Of a stretch of DNA of 64,000 nt, positions 9,353 through 18,672 are shown in pieces. Position numbers and translations under genes: made by a program. Source of the stretch: Aquimarina sp. AU474 (GTDB lineage: Bacteria > Bacteroidota > Bacteroidia > Flavobacteriales > Flavobacteriaceae); the NCBI RefSeq assembly GCF_900312815.1, contig NZ_OMPE01000009.1, forward strand, positions 434,001 to 498,000. The letters run 5' to 3'. The notes under the pieces were generated by a model, which saw only the letters and a program-made list of their open reading frames with translations, had not been told where the DNA came from and made no database searches. Position 1 is the stretch's first letter, and each line of letters opens with the position of its first letter.

Positions 9353-10159
9353 TTAAGAAATAAATGATTTAAGCACTTTGGCCAATCCCATCTTATCAAA
9401 ATTTAAATGTTGGGCACCATCAACGTATAGCGAAATTCCTGTTACATATGCTGCCATTGAGCTCGCAAGAAAAGTTACTGCATTAGAGACATCTTCTACT
9501 TTTCCAAACCGCTTTAAAGGAATCGCTTTTTGCGCTTCTTCAAACATATCCTGGATTTGCTTAGGGTAATTATCCAATCCACTAGATTCTATAATCCCTG
9601 GGGCCACGCAATTGATTCTAATATTAAAATCACTCCATTCTTGTGCTAGAGTTTTGGTTAAATTTTCTACTCCAGCTCTCGCCGCTCCAGTATGAGCCAT
9701 ACCAGGAAATCCTCTAAAAACATCAGCAATAATATTAACGATTATTCCATTTTTTTGCGGAATAAAAAAGGTGTTAGCCATTTCTCTAATCATAGAAAAA
9801 GTACCATTCAAATTATTATTAATTACTGCGTTCCAACCTTTATCATTGATATACTCTGCCAATGCTGGAAATTGACCCCCTGCATTATTTACAAGAACAT
9901 CCAATCGCTTATGTTTTTCTTTGATCATATTTGCCAATGCCTGGATATCCTCTGTTTTTCTAATATCACATGCTTGCCAAGAAATTTCACCAAAACTTGC
10001 TAATTGTTCTGCCGCAGTTTTTAGTTGATCTTCTTTTCGTGAGCAAATGATAACCTTTGCTCCCAATTGCAAGAAATCTTTAGCTATTTGAAAACCTATT
10101 CCAGATCGTCCTCCGGTAACTAATATGATTTGATCTTTAAAAGTGTCTGATTTAAACAT
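9353..10159 (-). CDS. SDR oxidoreductase, dienoyl/enoyl-CoA reductase-like
   Basis: Short-chain dehydrogenase of 268 aa with the cofactor loop GGRSGIG at residues 16-22 and NNAGGQF further on. The classical YxxxK dyad is absent: the matching segment is GMAHTGAARAGVENLTK, giving Thr for Tyr and Arg for Lys. A non-Tyr HxGxxK/R arrangement followed by VAPGxIxSSG is typical of the 2,4-dienoyl-CoA reductase branch of SDRs, so reduction of an unsaturated acyl-CoA is more likely than alcohol oxidation. It lies between the BKACE and ACAD genes with 2-3 base gaps. Confidence 0.85.
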   Translation of the reverse strand: MFKSDTFKDQIILVTGGRSGIGFQIAKDFLQLGAKVIICSRKEDQLKTAAEQLASFGEISWQACDIRKTEDIQALANMIKEKHKRLDVLVNNAGGQFPALAEYINDKGWNAVINNNLNGTFSMIREMANTFFIPQKNGIIVNIIADVFRGFPGMAHTGAARAGVENLTKTLAQEWSDFNIRINCVAPGIIESSGLDNYPKQIQDMFEEAQKAIPLKRFGKVEDVSNAVTFLASSMAAYVTGISLYVDGAQHLNFDKMGLAKVLKSFIS

Positions 10160-10161
10160 AA

Positions 10162-11031
10162 TTAAGTATTTATCCTTTTAGGAACATTAAGCATCTCTCT
10201 AGTTTCTTCTATACTAGCTATTTCACGACCAATCATTCTTGCCAATGATGCACCTGCATCAACCAACTCACCATTAGATTTTGCCATATCACCATTTGGT
10301 AGATAAAAATTATCTTCTAATCCAACTCTGAAATTTCCTCCCATAGCTGCTGCAATGGCCGAAAGTTGCCACTGTTTTCGGCTAATAACAATAGATTGCC
10401 AAAAAGCACCTTCGGGGATTTGTTTTATTTGGTGAATCAAGTTTTCGGGTGAGGCAGGAATACCTCCCATTACTCCCATAACAAGACTATAACAAGCGTT
10501 ATCGGGTAATAGTCCCATGGCTCTTAATGGTTCTGCATTTCGTATATGACCTGTATCAAAACACTCCATCTCTGGACAAATATTATGTTCATTCATAGTT
10601 TTAACGACTTTAATCATATCGTCAAATGAGTTTTCAAAAACACCATTCCATATAAATTGTTTTGTGCTTTTTGAAAAAATGCCATAATTCATACTCCCCA
10701 TATTAAATGCCGCCATATCGGGTTTGGTTGCAGGTAAATGTTTGAGTCTATCTTCGATAGAAAGACCTATCGCTCCTGTAGAATAATTAATAATCACATT
10801 TGGACAATATTTGCGAACTTGTGTAGTAATTTGCTCGAATACTTCTGTCCTCCAACTGGGCATTCCGTTATCTTCACGAGCATGAATATGAACAATAGAA
10901 GCCCCTGCATTTACAGCTCTTTTTGCCTCTAATCCCAATTCTTCTGGGGTATAAGGTATGTGAGGACAATGTGATCTATTGGTCGCAGCACCAGTAAGGG
11001 CCGCAGAAAGAATCATCTTTTTAAAAGCCAT
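10162..11031 (-). CDS. BKACE-family beta-keto acid cleavage enzyme (DUF849)
   Basis: Member of the BKACE family typified by 3-keto-5-aminohexanoate cleavage enzyme (Kce): a zinc TIM barrel that condenses a beta-keto acid with acetyl-CoA and cleaves it to acetoacetate plus a new CoA ester. Visible hallmarks are the N-terminal AALTGAATNRSHCPHIPYTP, the zinc ligand motif VHIHAR near residues 46-51 and the ligand-bearing GLEDNFYLPNG near 257-267. Length 289 aa is normal. Its place in an operon with a biotin carboxylase and crotonase suggests a substrate other than the lysine-fermentation compound; which one is open. Confidence 0.9.
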   Translation of the reverse strand: MAFKKMILSAALTGAATNRSHCPHIPYTPEELGLEAKRAVNAGASIVHIHAREDNGMPSWRTEVFEQITTQVRKYCPNVIINYSTGAIGLSIEDRLKHLPATKPDMAAFNMGSMNYGIFSKSTKQFIWNGVFENSFDDMIKVVKTMNEHNICPEMECFDTGHIRNAEPLRAMGLLPDNACYSLVMGVMGGIPASPENLIHQIKQIPEGAFWQSIVISRKQWQLSAIAAAMGGNFRVGLEDNFYLPNGDMAKSNGELVDAGASLARMIGREIASIEETREMLNVPKRINT

Positions 11032-11056
11032 AATTTTATATTTTTATATACTGTTA

Positions 11057-11875
11057 TCATTCTCCTGTCCAAATGGGTTTTCTCTTTTCTCTAAAGGCAA
11101 GCAAGCCTTCTTGACCATCTTTTGATCCTATAGTTTTTTGTAACATCTTCATAAGATATTGATGCTTGGATACTTGTTCATTTATGGTGTCTAATGCTTC
11201 TAATCCAAGTCTAATAGCTGTTGGTGAACTTGTCTTAATATCATCCAGAAGCTTATTAACTATGGTATCTATAATTTCTGGTTTTGTAATGTGAGTTACC
11301 AAACCATATGTTTGCGCATCATTAACATCAAGATTAATCCCTCTAATACACCAATCAATAACTACTCGTTTTGGCATAATTTCTAACAATGCAGCCATTA
11401 CCTGAAACGGAAACAATCCTCTCTTAGCTTCTGGTAAACCGAGCACAACTCCTTCATTGCAAACCACATAATTGGCTCCAGCAAGAAACAAGAATCCTCC
11501 TGCCAATACTTTACCTTCTACTTTGGTAATTACTGGTTTGTGAACTTTATTAAAAAGTTCACCTATCAAAACCTCTTCTTTTGCATTTGGGATTGAAGAC
11601 TCAAACTCTCCCACCATACCCATGAATGCTTTTAAATCAGCTCCTGCACAAAACACATCGCCTTCGGCATCTATAACAATAGCTCTAATATCATTGGTTT
11701 GTTTTGCAAACTGCATTGCAAATGCAATCTCATTTACCATATGCGGGTGCAAAGCATTCTTCTTATCTGCCCGATCCAAAGTAAGTATCATTACATGCTC
11801 TTCTACCTTTAGTTTTATAAAAGCAAAGGTTTGATCAAGAGCATTCTTTATAAGTACATCATCAAAAAAATCCAT
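11057..11875 (-). CDS. Enoyl-CoA hydratase/isomerase (crotonase family)
   Basis: Crotonase-fold enzyme of 272 aa, expected to hydrate an enoyl-CoA, here probably the glutaconyl-type product of the adjacent carboxylase. The oxyanion-hole segments (AGADLKAFMG and VLAGGFLFLAG) are present. The first catalytic glutamate is kept in GLPEAKRGLFP; where rat mitochondrial hydratase has its second glutamate (AMEMVLTG), this protein reads VIDWCIRG, so Asp replaces Glu. The order carboxylase alpha-crotonase parallels liu and atu clusters. It starts 2 bases after the biotin carboxylase stop. Confidence 0.87.
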   Translation of the reverse strand: MDFFDDVLIKNALDQTFAFIKLKVEEHVMILTLDRADKKNALHPHMVNEIAFAMQFAKQTNDIRAIVIDAEGDVFCAGADLKAFMGMVGEFESSIPNAKEEVLIGELFNKVHKPVITKVEGKVLAGGFLFLAGANYVVCNEGVVLGLPEAKRGLFPFQVMAALLEIMPKRVVIDWCIRGINLDVNDAQTYGLVTHITKPEIIDTIVNKLLDDIKTSSPTAIRLGLEALDTINEQVSKHQYLMKMLQKTIGSKDGQEGLLAFREKRKPIWTGE

Positions 11876-11877
11876 AG

Positions 11878-13857
11878 CTATTTTTCGTTAATTTTTAGTA
11901 ATACATACCCTGCTTCAACATTTTGTTCTTCTTCTACAAGTACTTCTTCTACTATACCGTCTTGATTGGCCACAAGAATATTTTCCATTTTCATAGAAGA
12001 GATCACTATAAGTGGATCTCCTTCTTTTATTTTATCTCCTGATGCTACATGTATTTTAATTACTTGAGATGGTATCGGAGATTCGTAACTCCCTTTTGGT
12101 TTTTCTTTTTCTTTGGTGGGAAAGCGATCTTGTTGCACAATCTTTAAATTACCCAAAGTATTAGCGTGAATAAAAAAGGTATTACCTATCGACATGATGG
12201 AGTACTCTTGTTGCAAACCATTTATACTAATTCGAATACCGTTATTTTCTATCATAATTATAGCAGCCTCATACTCTTTTTCGTTAATCAAAACAGTAAA
12301 GCCTTCTTCATCATATCTATACTTAATGATTAATTTTTGCTCATTAATATGAAAGATCTCTTTTTGATATTCATAAAAATTATTTCTCCATCCCGAGGGG
12401 ACATTATTCAATAATCTTCTTGATTTCTGTCTTTGACACCAACTATAAAGGGTTGCGGCAATACCTATCTCATTAATTTGCTCATCAGCTAGTTCATCGA
12501 TTTTGGATAAATTTATCTGCTTACCGATAAAATGAGTGTCATATATCCCTTTTCGAAAATCATCATGCTTTACAAGAGTCTTTAAAAAAGTGAGGTTAGT
12601 AATAGTTCCTTGGCAAACCAAATACTGAAATACATACTCGAGTTTTGAATGCGTTGCAGCCCTATCTGTATCTTTTATAATTATTTTGGCTATCATAGGA
12701 TCATAATACATTGAAATCTCAGATCCCGACTCGATAGCTGATTCTACACGAAGCCCTTCTATCTTTGGAAATTCGAATTTGTACACTTTTCCTATCGCCG
12801 GAGCAAAATTATTAGACACATCTTCTGCGTATAATCTAGCTTCAATAGCATATCCGTCACTTTTTACATCTTCTTGTTTGATTTGTAATGAAATTCCTTG
12901 TGCAGATTCTATTTGCATTTTTACCAAATCTAAACCGGTAATCTCTTCGGTAACTGTATGTTCTACCTGCAATCGAGTATTAACCTCAAGGAAATAAAAA
13001 TTTCCTGTTGATTCCTCAAAAATAAACTCTACAGTACCTGCATTATCATATTTCAAGGCTTTTGCGGCAGTCACCGCTGCCTTACCCATACTAGCTCTTA
13101 ATGTATCCGTCATTACAGGAGAAGGGCTTTCTTCTATTACCTTTTGATACCTTCGTTGAATAGAACACTCTCTTTCTAGCAAATGAATTATGTTACCCTG
13201 TTGGTCTCCAAAAATCTGAAATTCGATATGGCGCCCCGAAGTAATGTATTTTTCTATCAACAGCTCATCATCCCCAAAAGCATTTTTTGCTTCGCGTTTG
13301 GCAGATGTTATTGCGCTCAAAATTTCATTTTCTTCATGTACTATGCGCATGCCTTTTCCTCCGCCTCCTGCCGTTGCTTTGATTAATAAAGGAAATCCGA
13401 TTTTTAATGCTTCCTTTTTTAAAGTGATATCAGATTGATCTTCTCCTCTATATCCTGGAACTACTGCAACACCCAATTCCTCCATCATCTCTTTAGCTCT
13501 AGATTTGGATCCCATGGCTTCTATGACCTCTGGTTTTGGACCTATAAAAATGATTCCTTCGTTAAAGCATCGTTTGGCAAAAGTTGCATTTTCTGATAAA
13601 AACCCATATCCAGGGTGGATAGCATCCGCTTTTACCCTTTTTGCTGCTGTAATAATTTTATCTTGATTCAGATATGATTTTATGGGTTCGGGTTCGCCAA
13701 TATGTACCGCCAAATCTGCCTGCCTTACAAAAGGAGCATTTTTATCTACTTCAGAAAAAACAACTACACTAGTGATCCCCATTTTCTTACAGGTACGAAT
13801 AATCCTAGAAGCTATTTCTCCTCGATTTGCTATCAGTATTATATTAATACGTTTCAT
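11878..13857 (-). CDS. Acyl-CoA carboxylase alpha subunit (biotin carboxylase + biotin carrier)
   Basis: Biotin-dependent carboxylase alpha subunit. N-terminal biotin carboxylase starts with ILIANRGEIASRIIRT and contains the ATP-grasp glycine loop KATAGGGGKGMRI and the FLEVNTRLQVEHTVTE motif; a middle BT-like region follows; the C-terminal carrier domain contains the biotinylated lysine in SSMKMENI. Architecture and length (659 aa) match alpha subunits of methylcrotonyl-, geranyl- and propionyl-CoA carboxylases. A TTG precedes by two codons, but the ATG at 13857 beginning MKRINIILIAN is the natural start. It is paired with the carboxyltransferase 18 bases upstream. Confidence 0.93.
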   Translation of the reverse strand: MKRINIILIANRGEIASRIIRTCKKMGITSVVVFSEVDKNAPFVRQADLAVHIGEPEPIKSYLNQDKIITAAKRVKADAIHPGYGFLSENATFAKRCFNEGIIFIGPKPEVIEAMGSKSRAKEMMEELGVAVVPGYRGEDQSDITLKKEALKIGFPLLIKATAGGGGKGMRIVHEENEILSAITSAKREAKNAFGDDELLIEKYITSGRHIEFQIFGDQQGNIIHLLERECSIQRRYQKVIEESPSPVMTDTLRASMGKAAVTAAKALKYDNAGTVEFIFEESTGNFYFLEVNTRLQVEHTVTEEITGLDLVKMQIESAQGISLQIKQEDVKSDGYAIEARLYAEDVSNNFAPAIGKVYKFEFPKIEGLRVESAIESGSEISMYYDPMIAKIIIKDTDRAATHSKLEYVFQYLVCQGTITNLTFLKTLVKHDDFRKGIYDTHFIGKQINLSKIDELADEQINEIGIAATLYSWCQRQKSRRLLNNVPSGWRNNFYEYQKEIFHINEQKLIIKYRYDEEGFTVLINEKEYEAAIIMIENNGIRISINGLQQEYSIMSIGNTFFIHANTLGNLKIVQQDRFPTKEKEKPKGSYESPIPSQVIKIHVASGDKIKEGDPLIVISSMKMENILVANQDGIVEEVLVEEEQNVEAGYVLLKINEK

Positions 13858-13875
13858 ATTCAATTTATCCTACTT

Positions 13876-15477
13876 TTAATGTCTCCAAATACCGTAACTA
13901 CTAGTTCCTTTTATCTCTTGGTTATATAAAACCGTCAAGCAAAAGCCCATATAATTTCTGGTTTCCTTTGGATTAATAATTCCATCATCCCATAATTCTG
14001 AAGTAGAATGCCAAGCAGAAGATTTTGACTCTGCATCTGCGATAAGCATACTTTCTATCATCTTGGCCTGTTCTTCATCATAAGGAATCCCCTTTGCTTG
14101 TGCCGAAGTTTTTTGAATGATTTTCATTACTCCGGCAAGCTGTTGCGCTCCCATTACCCCGATTTTTGCATTAGGATAAGAAAAAAGAAAATTGGGTTCA
14201 TATGATCTACCATTCATACCATAGTTACCTGCTCCAAAAGAGGAGCCGATCATTAGTGTAATTGAAGGTACTTTACTATTTGAAACTGCATTAATTAATT
14301 TCGCTCCATTCTTAATTATACCCCCCTCTTCATATGCTTTACCCACCATATAACCCGTGGTGTTTTGTAAAAACAGTAATGGGATATTTTTCTGATTTGA
14401 TAACTGTATAAATTGTGCTCCTTTATTTGCAGATTCTGAAAAAATGACTCCATTGTTACCCAAAATCCCTACAGGATATCCATGTATTTTTGCCCAGCCA
14501 CAAATCAAGGTAGTTCCGTACTCTGACTTAAATTCTGAAAACTCGGAACCATCTGTAATTCGCATGATCAGTTCTTTTACATCAAAAGGTGTTTTGATAT
14601 CTGCTGGTACAACTCCTAAAATTTCTTCTGCAGAAAATAGCGGTTTCTTAATAGGCATTTCTGGCACTAAGTGTGGTTTAGACTCTGGTATAAACTCCAT
14701 GATTTCTCTTGCTATTCTAATAGCATCGAGCTCATCTTCTGCGAGATAATCTGAAACTCCCGAAGTCTTACTATGCATTTCGGCTCCACCAAGCTCTTCA
14801 TCAGTAGCAATCTCATTAGTAGCCATTTTTACTAACGGTGGACCTGCTAAAAATACCTTTGCGGCTTGTTTTTGAAAAATCGCATAATCAGACATTCCAG
14901 GTACATACGCACCTCCTGCTGTAGCATTTCCGAAAACCACAGAAATAGTAGGAATTCCCATTTCGGATCGTCTAGTAATCTCTCTAAACGCCTCACCTCC
15001 ATAATTAAAAATTTTGGCTTGATCAGGCAAATTTGCGCCGCCACTTTCGACAAGATTAATAGACGGGAGCTTACATTCTCTAGTAATTTGCGCAACTCGA
15101 AAACCTTTAAAAACGGTAGCATAATCTACCGATCCTCCTTTTCGTGTCCCCACATTAGCATTAATTACACATAGTTTTCCATGTACCAATCCTATACCAG
15201 AAACATTAGTTCCACCTGCTCCAAATCCATTTTTATTTTGCATTCCGGCAAGGGGTAAAAGTTCAAGAAAAGGACTGTCTTTATCCAACACCAATTCTAT
15301 ACGCTCACGAGCTAAGAATTTATTCCTATTCCTGGCTCTATCAATTGATTTTTCTTTTCCTTGAAAGCGACTTTCTACATGATATTTTTCTAGCTTCTTA
15401 ACTAGTGATAACATCGCCTCTTTATTCTCTTTATAAGAAGCACTTGCCGTATTAATATTTGATAATAACGCTCTCAT
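13876..15477 (-). CDS. Acyl-CoA carboxyltransferase (carboxylase beta subunit, MCC/GCC-like)
   Basis: Carboxyltransferase subunit of 533 aa that moves the carboxyl group from biotin to an acyl-CoA. Both crotonase-like halves are intact: N-terminal oxyanion region NATAGGAYVPGMSD (residues 184-197) and C-terminal GSSFGAGNYGMNGRSYEP. The whole sequence, including VESGGANLPDQAKIF and GIPYDEEQAKMIESM, follows the methylcrotonyl-CoA/geranyl-CoA carboxylase beta group more than propionyl- or acetyl-CoA types. One active-site residue (Phe in MCC, Gly in GCC) is reported to set the substrate length; I cannot place it without an alignment. Confidence 0.92.
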   Translation of the reverse strand: MRALLSNINTASASYKENKEAMLSLVKKLEKYHVESRFQGKEKSIDRARNRNKFLARERIELVLDKDSPFLELLPLAGMQNKNGFGAGGTNVSGIGLVHGKLCVINANVGTRKGGSVDYATVFKGFRVAQITRECKLPSINLVESGGANLPDQAKIFNYGGEAFREITRRSEMGIPTISVVFGNATAGGAYVPGMSDYAIFQKQAAKVFLAGPPLVKMATNEIATDEELGGAEMHSKTSGVSDYLAEDELDAIRIAREIMEFIPESKPHLVPEMPIKKPLFSAEEILGVVPADIKTPFDVKELIMRITDGSEFSEFKSEYGTTLICGWAKIHGYPVGILGNNGVIFSESANKGAQFIQLSNQKNIPLLFLQNTTGYMVGKAYEEGGIIKNGAKLINAVSNSKVPSITLMIGSSFGAGNYGMNGRSYEPNFLFSYPNAKIGVMGAQQLAGVMKIIQKTSAQAKGIPYDEEQAKMIESMLIADAESKSSAWHSTSELWDDGIINPKETRNYMGFCLTVLYNQEIKGTSSYGIWRH

Positions 15478-15480
15478 CTT

Positions 15481-16272
15481 CTATACTTCTTTAATTTCTT
15501 GTCTTACTAAAAACTGTTGAATTTTATAAGGAATAATTGCCGATATACGATAGAGTATTCTCATTTTCCACCCGCTTATTATAAAATCTTTTCCTTTTAA
15601 AAACCCCTCCCAAATATCTTTGGCAACCTCTTTTGAAGTTGTTGTCGCCAAACCACTAAAGGTTTTTAAATTCTCCATCTTTCCGGCCTTTTTAAAATTA
15701 GTATCTCGAATAGCCGAAGGGCATACACATATCACTTTTACTTTTGAATTTGAGTTTTTTAACTCCTCATTAATACTTCTAGAAAAATGGCTAACAAAAG
15801 CTTTAGTAGCCCCATAAACACTTAGTTTGGGTGTTGGTTGAAATGAAGAATTAGAACTAATATTAATTATGGTTCCTTTATTCTTATGGATCATATCTTT
15901 TAAAAAAAGCCTTGTCATTTTATACAGGTTTATCAGATTTAAATTGATCATCGCTAACTCTTGATCCATATCTATTTCATGGATATGGCCATAAACCCCT
16001 ATTCCTGCATTATTGATCAATACATCAATTTTCCAGTTATTTTCCTTTACCCAATCATATACCTTATGAGCTGCATTGGGTAAACAAAGATCTTGTTCCA
16101 AAGTATTGATCTCACTGTCCGCAATTTCCTCTTGTAATTTTGACTTGGCAATTTTCATTTCATCTTCCAAAAGTGAAATCCATAATAGTCTGTATCCCGC
16201 TTTTGCAAAATACTCAGAAACGGTATATCCAATTCCGCTAGAACCCCCAGATATTAGAACAGTTTTACTCAT
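15481..16272 (-). CDS. SDR family oxidoreductase (classical YxxxK type)
   Basis: Classical short-chain dehydrogenase with GGSSGIG cofactor loop, NNAG, catalytic serine in ISSNSS and catalytic YGATK. The ATG at 16272 overlaps the ligase stop by four bases (ATGA), indicating translational coupling; the alternative TTG two codons earlier is less likely. Its basic C-terminal region resembles SDRs that act on lipophilic alcohols or ketones. In the atu comparison it would occupy the place of AtuB/AtuG, whose function there is also not fully settled. Substrate unknown. Confidence 0.87.
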   Translation of the reverse strand: MSKTVLISGGSSGIGYTVSEYFAKAGYRLLWISLLEDEMKIAKSKLQEEIADSEINTLEQDLCLPNAAHKVYDWVKENNWKIDVLINNAGIGVYGHIHEIDMDQELAMINLNLINLYKMTRLFLKDMIHKNKGTIINISSNSSFQPTPKLSVYGATKAFVSHFSRSINEELKNSNSKVKVICVCPSAIRDTNFKKAGKMENLKTFSGLATTTSKEVAKDIWEGFLKGKDFIISGWKMRILYRISAIIPYKIQQFLVRQEIKEV

Positions 16273-17954
16273 AACCAAACTATTTTTTCTTTACGATTAT
16301 GCCAGTCCAGGAAATAAATGCTGAATTGATTATCAATTTCTCCACGACGGATCTTAAGTGTTGGTGTTAATAGCTTATTTTCTGTATCCCAAGTTTTATC
16401 ATCAACAATTACTGTAGATATTTTTGTATAATTGGCCAGATCACTATTGATTGTATGAAGAGTTTGATCTAATGATAATTCTATTTGTTCTCTTGTCACT
16501 GTTTTTGAAACTTCTGAAAGGTTGATAATTGCTATTGGTTGCGGTATGCCAAGACCAGCGACACATACCTGCTCTACTAACTCATTTTTCTCTATTTTTT
16601 CTTCAAGAGGGTTAGGCGTAATATATTTTCCTTTACTCGTTTTGAACGCATCAGATACTCGACCTATAATTTTAAGGAAACCATTTTCATCAAAACTACC
16701 TTTATCACCACTATGTAGCCATCCATTTTTTAAAACCTTTGCGGTTTGATCAGGATCATTAAAATATCCTTTCATCATGTACGGAGATTTCATTAATACC
16801 TCTTGGGTTTTTGCGTCGATTTTTATTTCACAACCAGGAATCGGTTTCCCCACAGAATCTTTTGGTGCATCTAACATAGGAGTATTAGTTATAGAACCGC
16901 ACACTTCGGTCATACCATATGCTTCTACAAGGTGAATTCCAAGATTTGCATACCATTCTTTAAGATACGCAGGAGTTATTGCCGAGCCAGTAGCTACAAT
17001 TTGTGCTTGTGAGAGTCCTAAACCATATCTTATTTTCTTTTTTACAATTTTTGAAATTATAGGAATTCCAAATAAAAATCGTTGCTTTTTAAGGGATAAT
17101 TTATGTACTACAGCCAAATAAAACTTTGTCCATATCCGGGGGACTGCAAAAAACATTGTTGGCTGGGTATCTTGCAAGTTTTTTGCAAAAGTTTCAATAC
17201 TTTCTCCAAAAGAAACGGTACCTCCCAGCATTAATGCTACAGCATATATCCCGATTTTTTCGGCTACATGATTAAGAGGAAGATAAGACAATAATCTAGG
17301 TGCCGGGTGATTAGTAATCCCTATCCAATCATTATCTCTATCATCTTTAATTATTTGAACAGGAGTTTTATGAATATGCATAACACCTTTTGGCAGTCCT
17401 GTAGTACCAGAAGTAAATAAAATAGTCCATAATTCTTGCGGGTCAGGAACATAATCTTTATCCAATGGTTCATTTTGTAAGACAAGATCATCCCAAAGTA
17501 ATCCTTGTTTTACATGAGCATTTCCAGAATAATGAGGAAAACGAATTATTCGAACCGAATCTTCGATTTCGGCAGCATGAGCTGACCAACTATCCAATTT
17601 ACCTACAAAAACTGCTTTAGTTTGTGATTGTTCAAGAACTTGACCCAACTGTATAGCAGAAAGATTATAATATAAAGGGACTGAAACAAATCCACCCATC
17701 ATAATGGCCAGATCGGCGAGTATCCAATGGTAGCAATTTTTAGAATATATAGCAACGTGATCTCCTTTTTTCAATCCTGAAGATTGCAATGCTCTTGATA
17801 TTTTTGATGCCTCGTCATAAGCTTCGCGAAACGAAAGTATTTTCCATTGCGAACCCTTAGGTTGCTTTAAAAACGGAAAATCCGGCTTTTGACGAACCCA
17901 ATGGTAAAAATATTCTGGAAGAGACGGATAATTAGGAATACTTAGATCACTCAT
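16269..17954 (-). CDS. AMP-forming acyl-CoA synthetase (long-chain fatty acid-CoA ligase type)
   Basis: Adenylate-forming enzyme that activates a carboxylic acid to its CoA thioester. The P-loop-like motif LFTSGTTGLPKGVM, the EAYGMTEVCG motif and the HSGDKGSFDENGFLKIIGR hinge are intact; length 561 aa. The longer in-frame opening begins with TTG inside the TetR gene, so the ATG at 17954 (MSDLSIPNYPS), just after the TetR stop, is the better start. First enzymatic gene of the operon, as expected for substrate activation; comparable to AtuH of terpene-utilising pseudomonads. Confidence 0.9.
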   Translation of the reverse strand: MSDLSIPNYPSLPEYFYHWVRQKPDFPFLKQPKGSQWKILSFREAYDEASKISRALQSSGLKKGDHVAIYSKNCYHWILADLAIMMGGFVSVPLYYNLSAIQLGQVLEQSQTKAVFVGKLDSWSAHAAEIEDSVRIIRFPHYSGNAHVKQGLLWDDLVLQNEPLDKDYVPDPQELWTILFTSGTTGLPKGVMHIHKTPVQIIKDDRDNDWIGITNHPAPRLLSYLPLNHVAEKIGIYAVALMLGGTVSFGESIETFAKNLQDTQPTMFFAVPRIWTKFYLAVVHKLSLKKQRFLFGIPIISKIVKKKIRYGLGLSQAQIVATGSAITPAYLKEWYANLGIHLVEAYGMTEVCGSITNTPMLDAPKDSVGKPIPGCEIKIDAKTQEVLMKSPYMMKGYFNDPDQTAKVLKNGWLHSGDKGSFDENGFLKIIGRVSDAFKTSKGKYITPNPLEEKIEKNELVEQVCVAGLGIPQPIAIINLSEVSKTVTREQIELSLDQTLHTINSDLANYTKISTVIVDDKTWDTENKLLTPTLKIRRGEIDNQFSIYFLDWHNRKEKIVWL

Positions 17955-17964
17955 AGCAAAAAGA

Positions 17965-18618
17965 TCAAAAATTAATATATGATTCCATAGATTGATCAAA
18001 CCCTTCTCCTAGGCTTGTTAAATAATCTTCTCCAAAGAACTTCTTAAACGAAGCCATTCCTTTTTTGGTTAGATGCGGTAGTAAGAGACTCCAAATCACT
18101 TTTTCTCCATCTTCCTTGGTTTTGTCTCCTCTTATCATCTGTTGAGATGACCAAAAAAACATCATCATCCATGAGGTAAGTGCCAAGTTTTTATAAACTC
18201 CTGCAGCTGGTTCTTTATTCATATTACCTAATTGGATCGAAAAAGCAATTGCCATCTCTATATCCTTTACTGTTTTATCACTCAACGATTTCATTTTTGG
18301 CGCTATTAATGGATGTTTTAACACCTGATTATCATGAAAAATGAAGGAGTATTCTTTTTGTAATCTATAATAGAGCTGCGCGTCATGATGCAAATTTTGA
18401 AAAGAAGGAATGCTCTTTGCAACTCTCCCGTTGGTCAGTTTTTCCCAAAGTTGATCTATCAATTCTTTTAATAATGCTTCTTTATCCTTAAAATGATAAG
18501 TCATATTACCTCTGCTCATCTCAAGAGATTTTGCGAGTTCAAATAGATTTACGGCACCATATCCCGATTTATTAAATGCTTTTAATGCCTTGCTTAATAT
18601 TCTTTGTTTTGTTTCCAC
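17965..18618 (-). CDS. TetR family transcriptional regulator of the acyl-CoA catabolic operon
   Basis: TetR-type repressor: N-terminal helix-turn-helix (ETKQRILSKALKAFNKSGYG then FELAKSLEMSRGNMTYHF) and an all-helical ligand domain. I choose the GTG at 18618, giving METKQRIL, because AAGGA precedes it at good spacing and a -7 box TATATTTG lies at 18634-18641; the TTG at 18636 would lie inside that box. It heads the operon and is 10 bases from the ligase gene, so it probably autoregulates and responds to an acyl-CoA intermediate, as AtuR and LiuR-type regulators do. The ligand is inferred. Confidence 0.88.
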   Translation of the reverse strand: METKQRILSKALKAFNKSGYGAVNLFELAKSLEMSRGNMTYHFKDKEALLKELIDQLWEKLTNGRVAKSIPSFQNLHHDAQLYYRLQKEYSFIFHDNQVLKHPLIAPKMKSLSDKTVKDIEMAIAFSIQLGNMNKEPAAGVYKNLALTSWMMMFFWSSQQMIRGDKTKEDGEKVIWSLLLPHLTKKGMASFKKFFGEDYLTSLGEGFDQSMESYINF

Positions 18619-18633
18619 GTATTCCTTTTTAAA

Positions 18634-18641
18634 CAAATATA
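18634..18641 (-). promoter_or_regulatory. -7 promoter element of the catabolic operon
   Basis: Minus strand reads TATATTTG, a perfect TAnnTTTG. A TTG at 18664-18666 is 22 bases upstream, a possible -33 element. The distance to the GTG start with its AAGGA site fits a leader of about 10 bases. Confidence 0.6.
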
Positions 18642-18672
18642 TAGATAAATTTTACACTAATATCAATTATTC

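Noticed and set aside
9692-10003. Plus-strand open frame of 103 codons opposite an SDR gene
   Set aside because: Antisense to a clear SDR with conserved motifs, no ribosome site or homology pattern.
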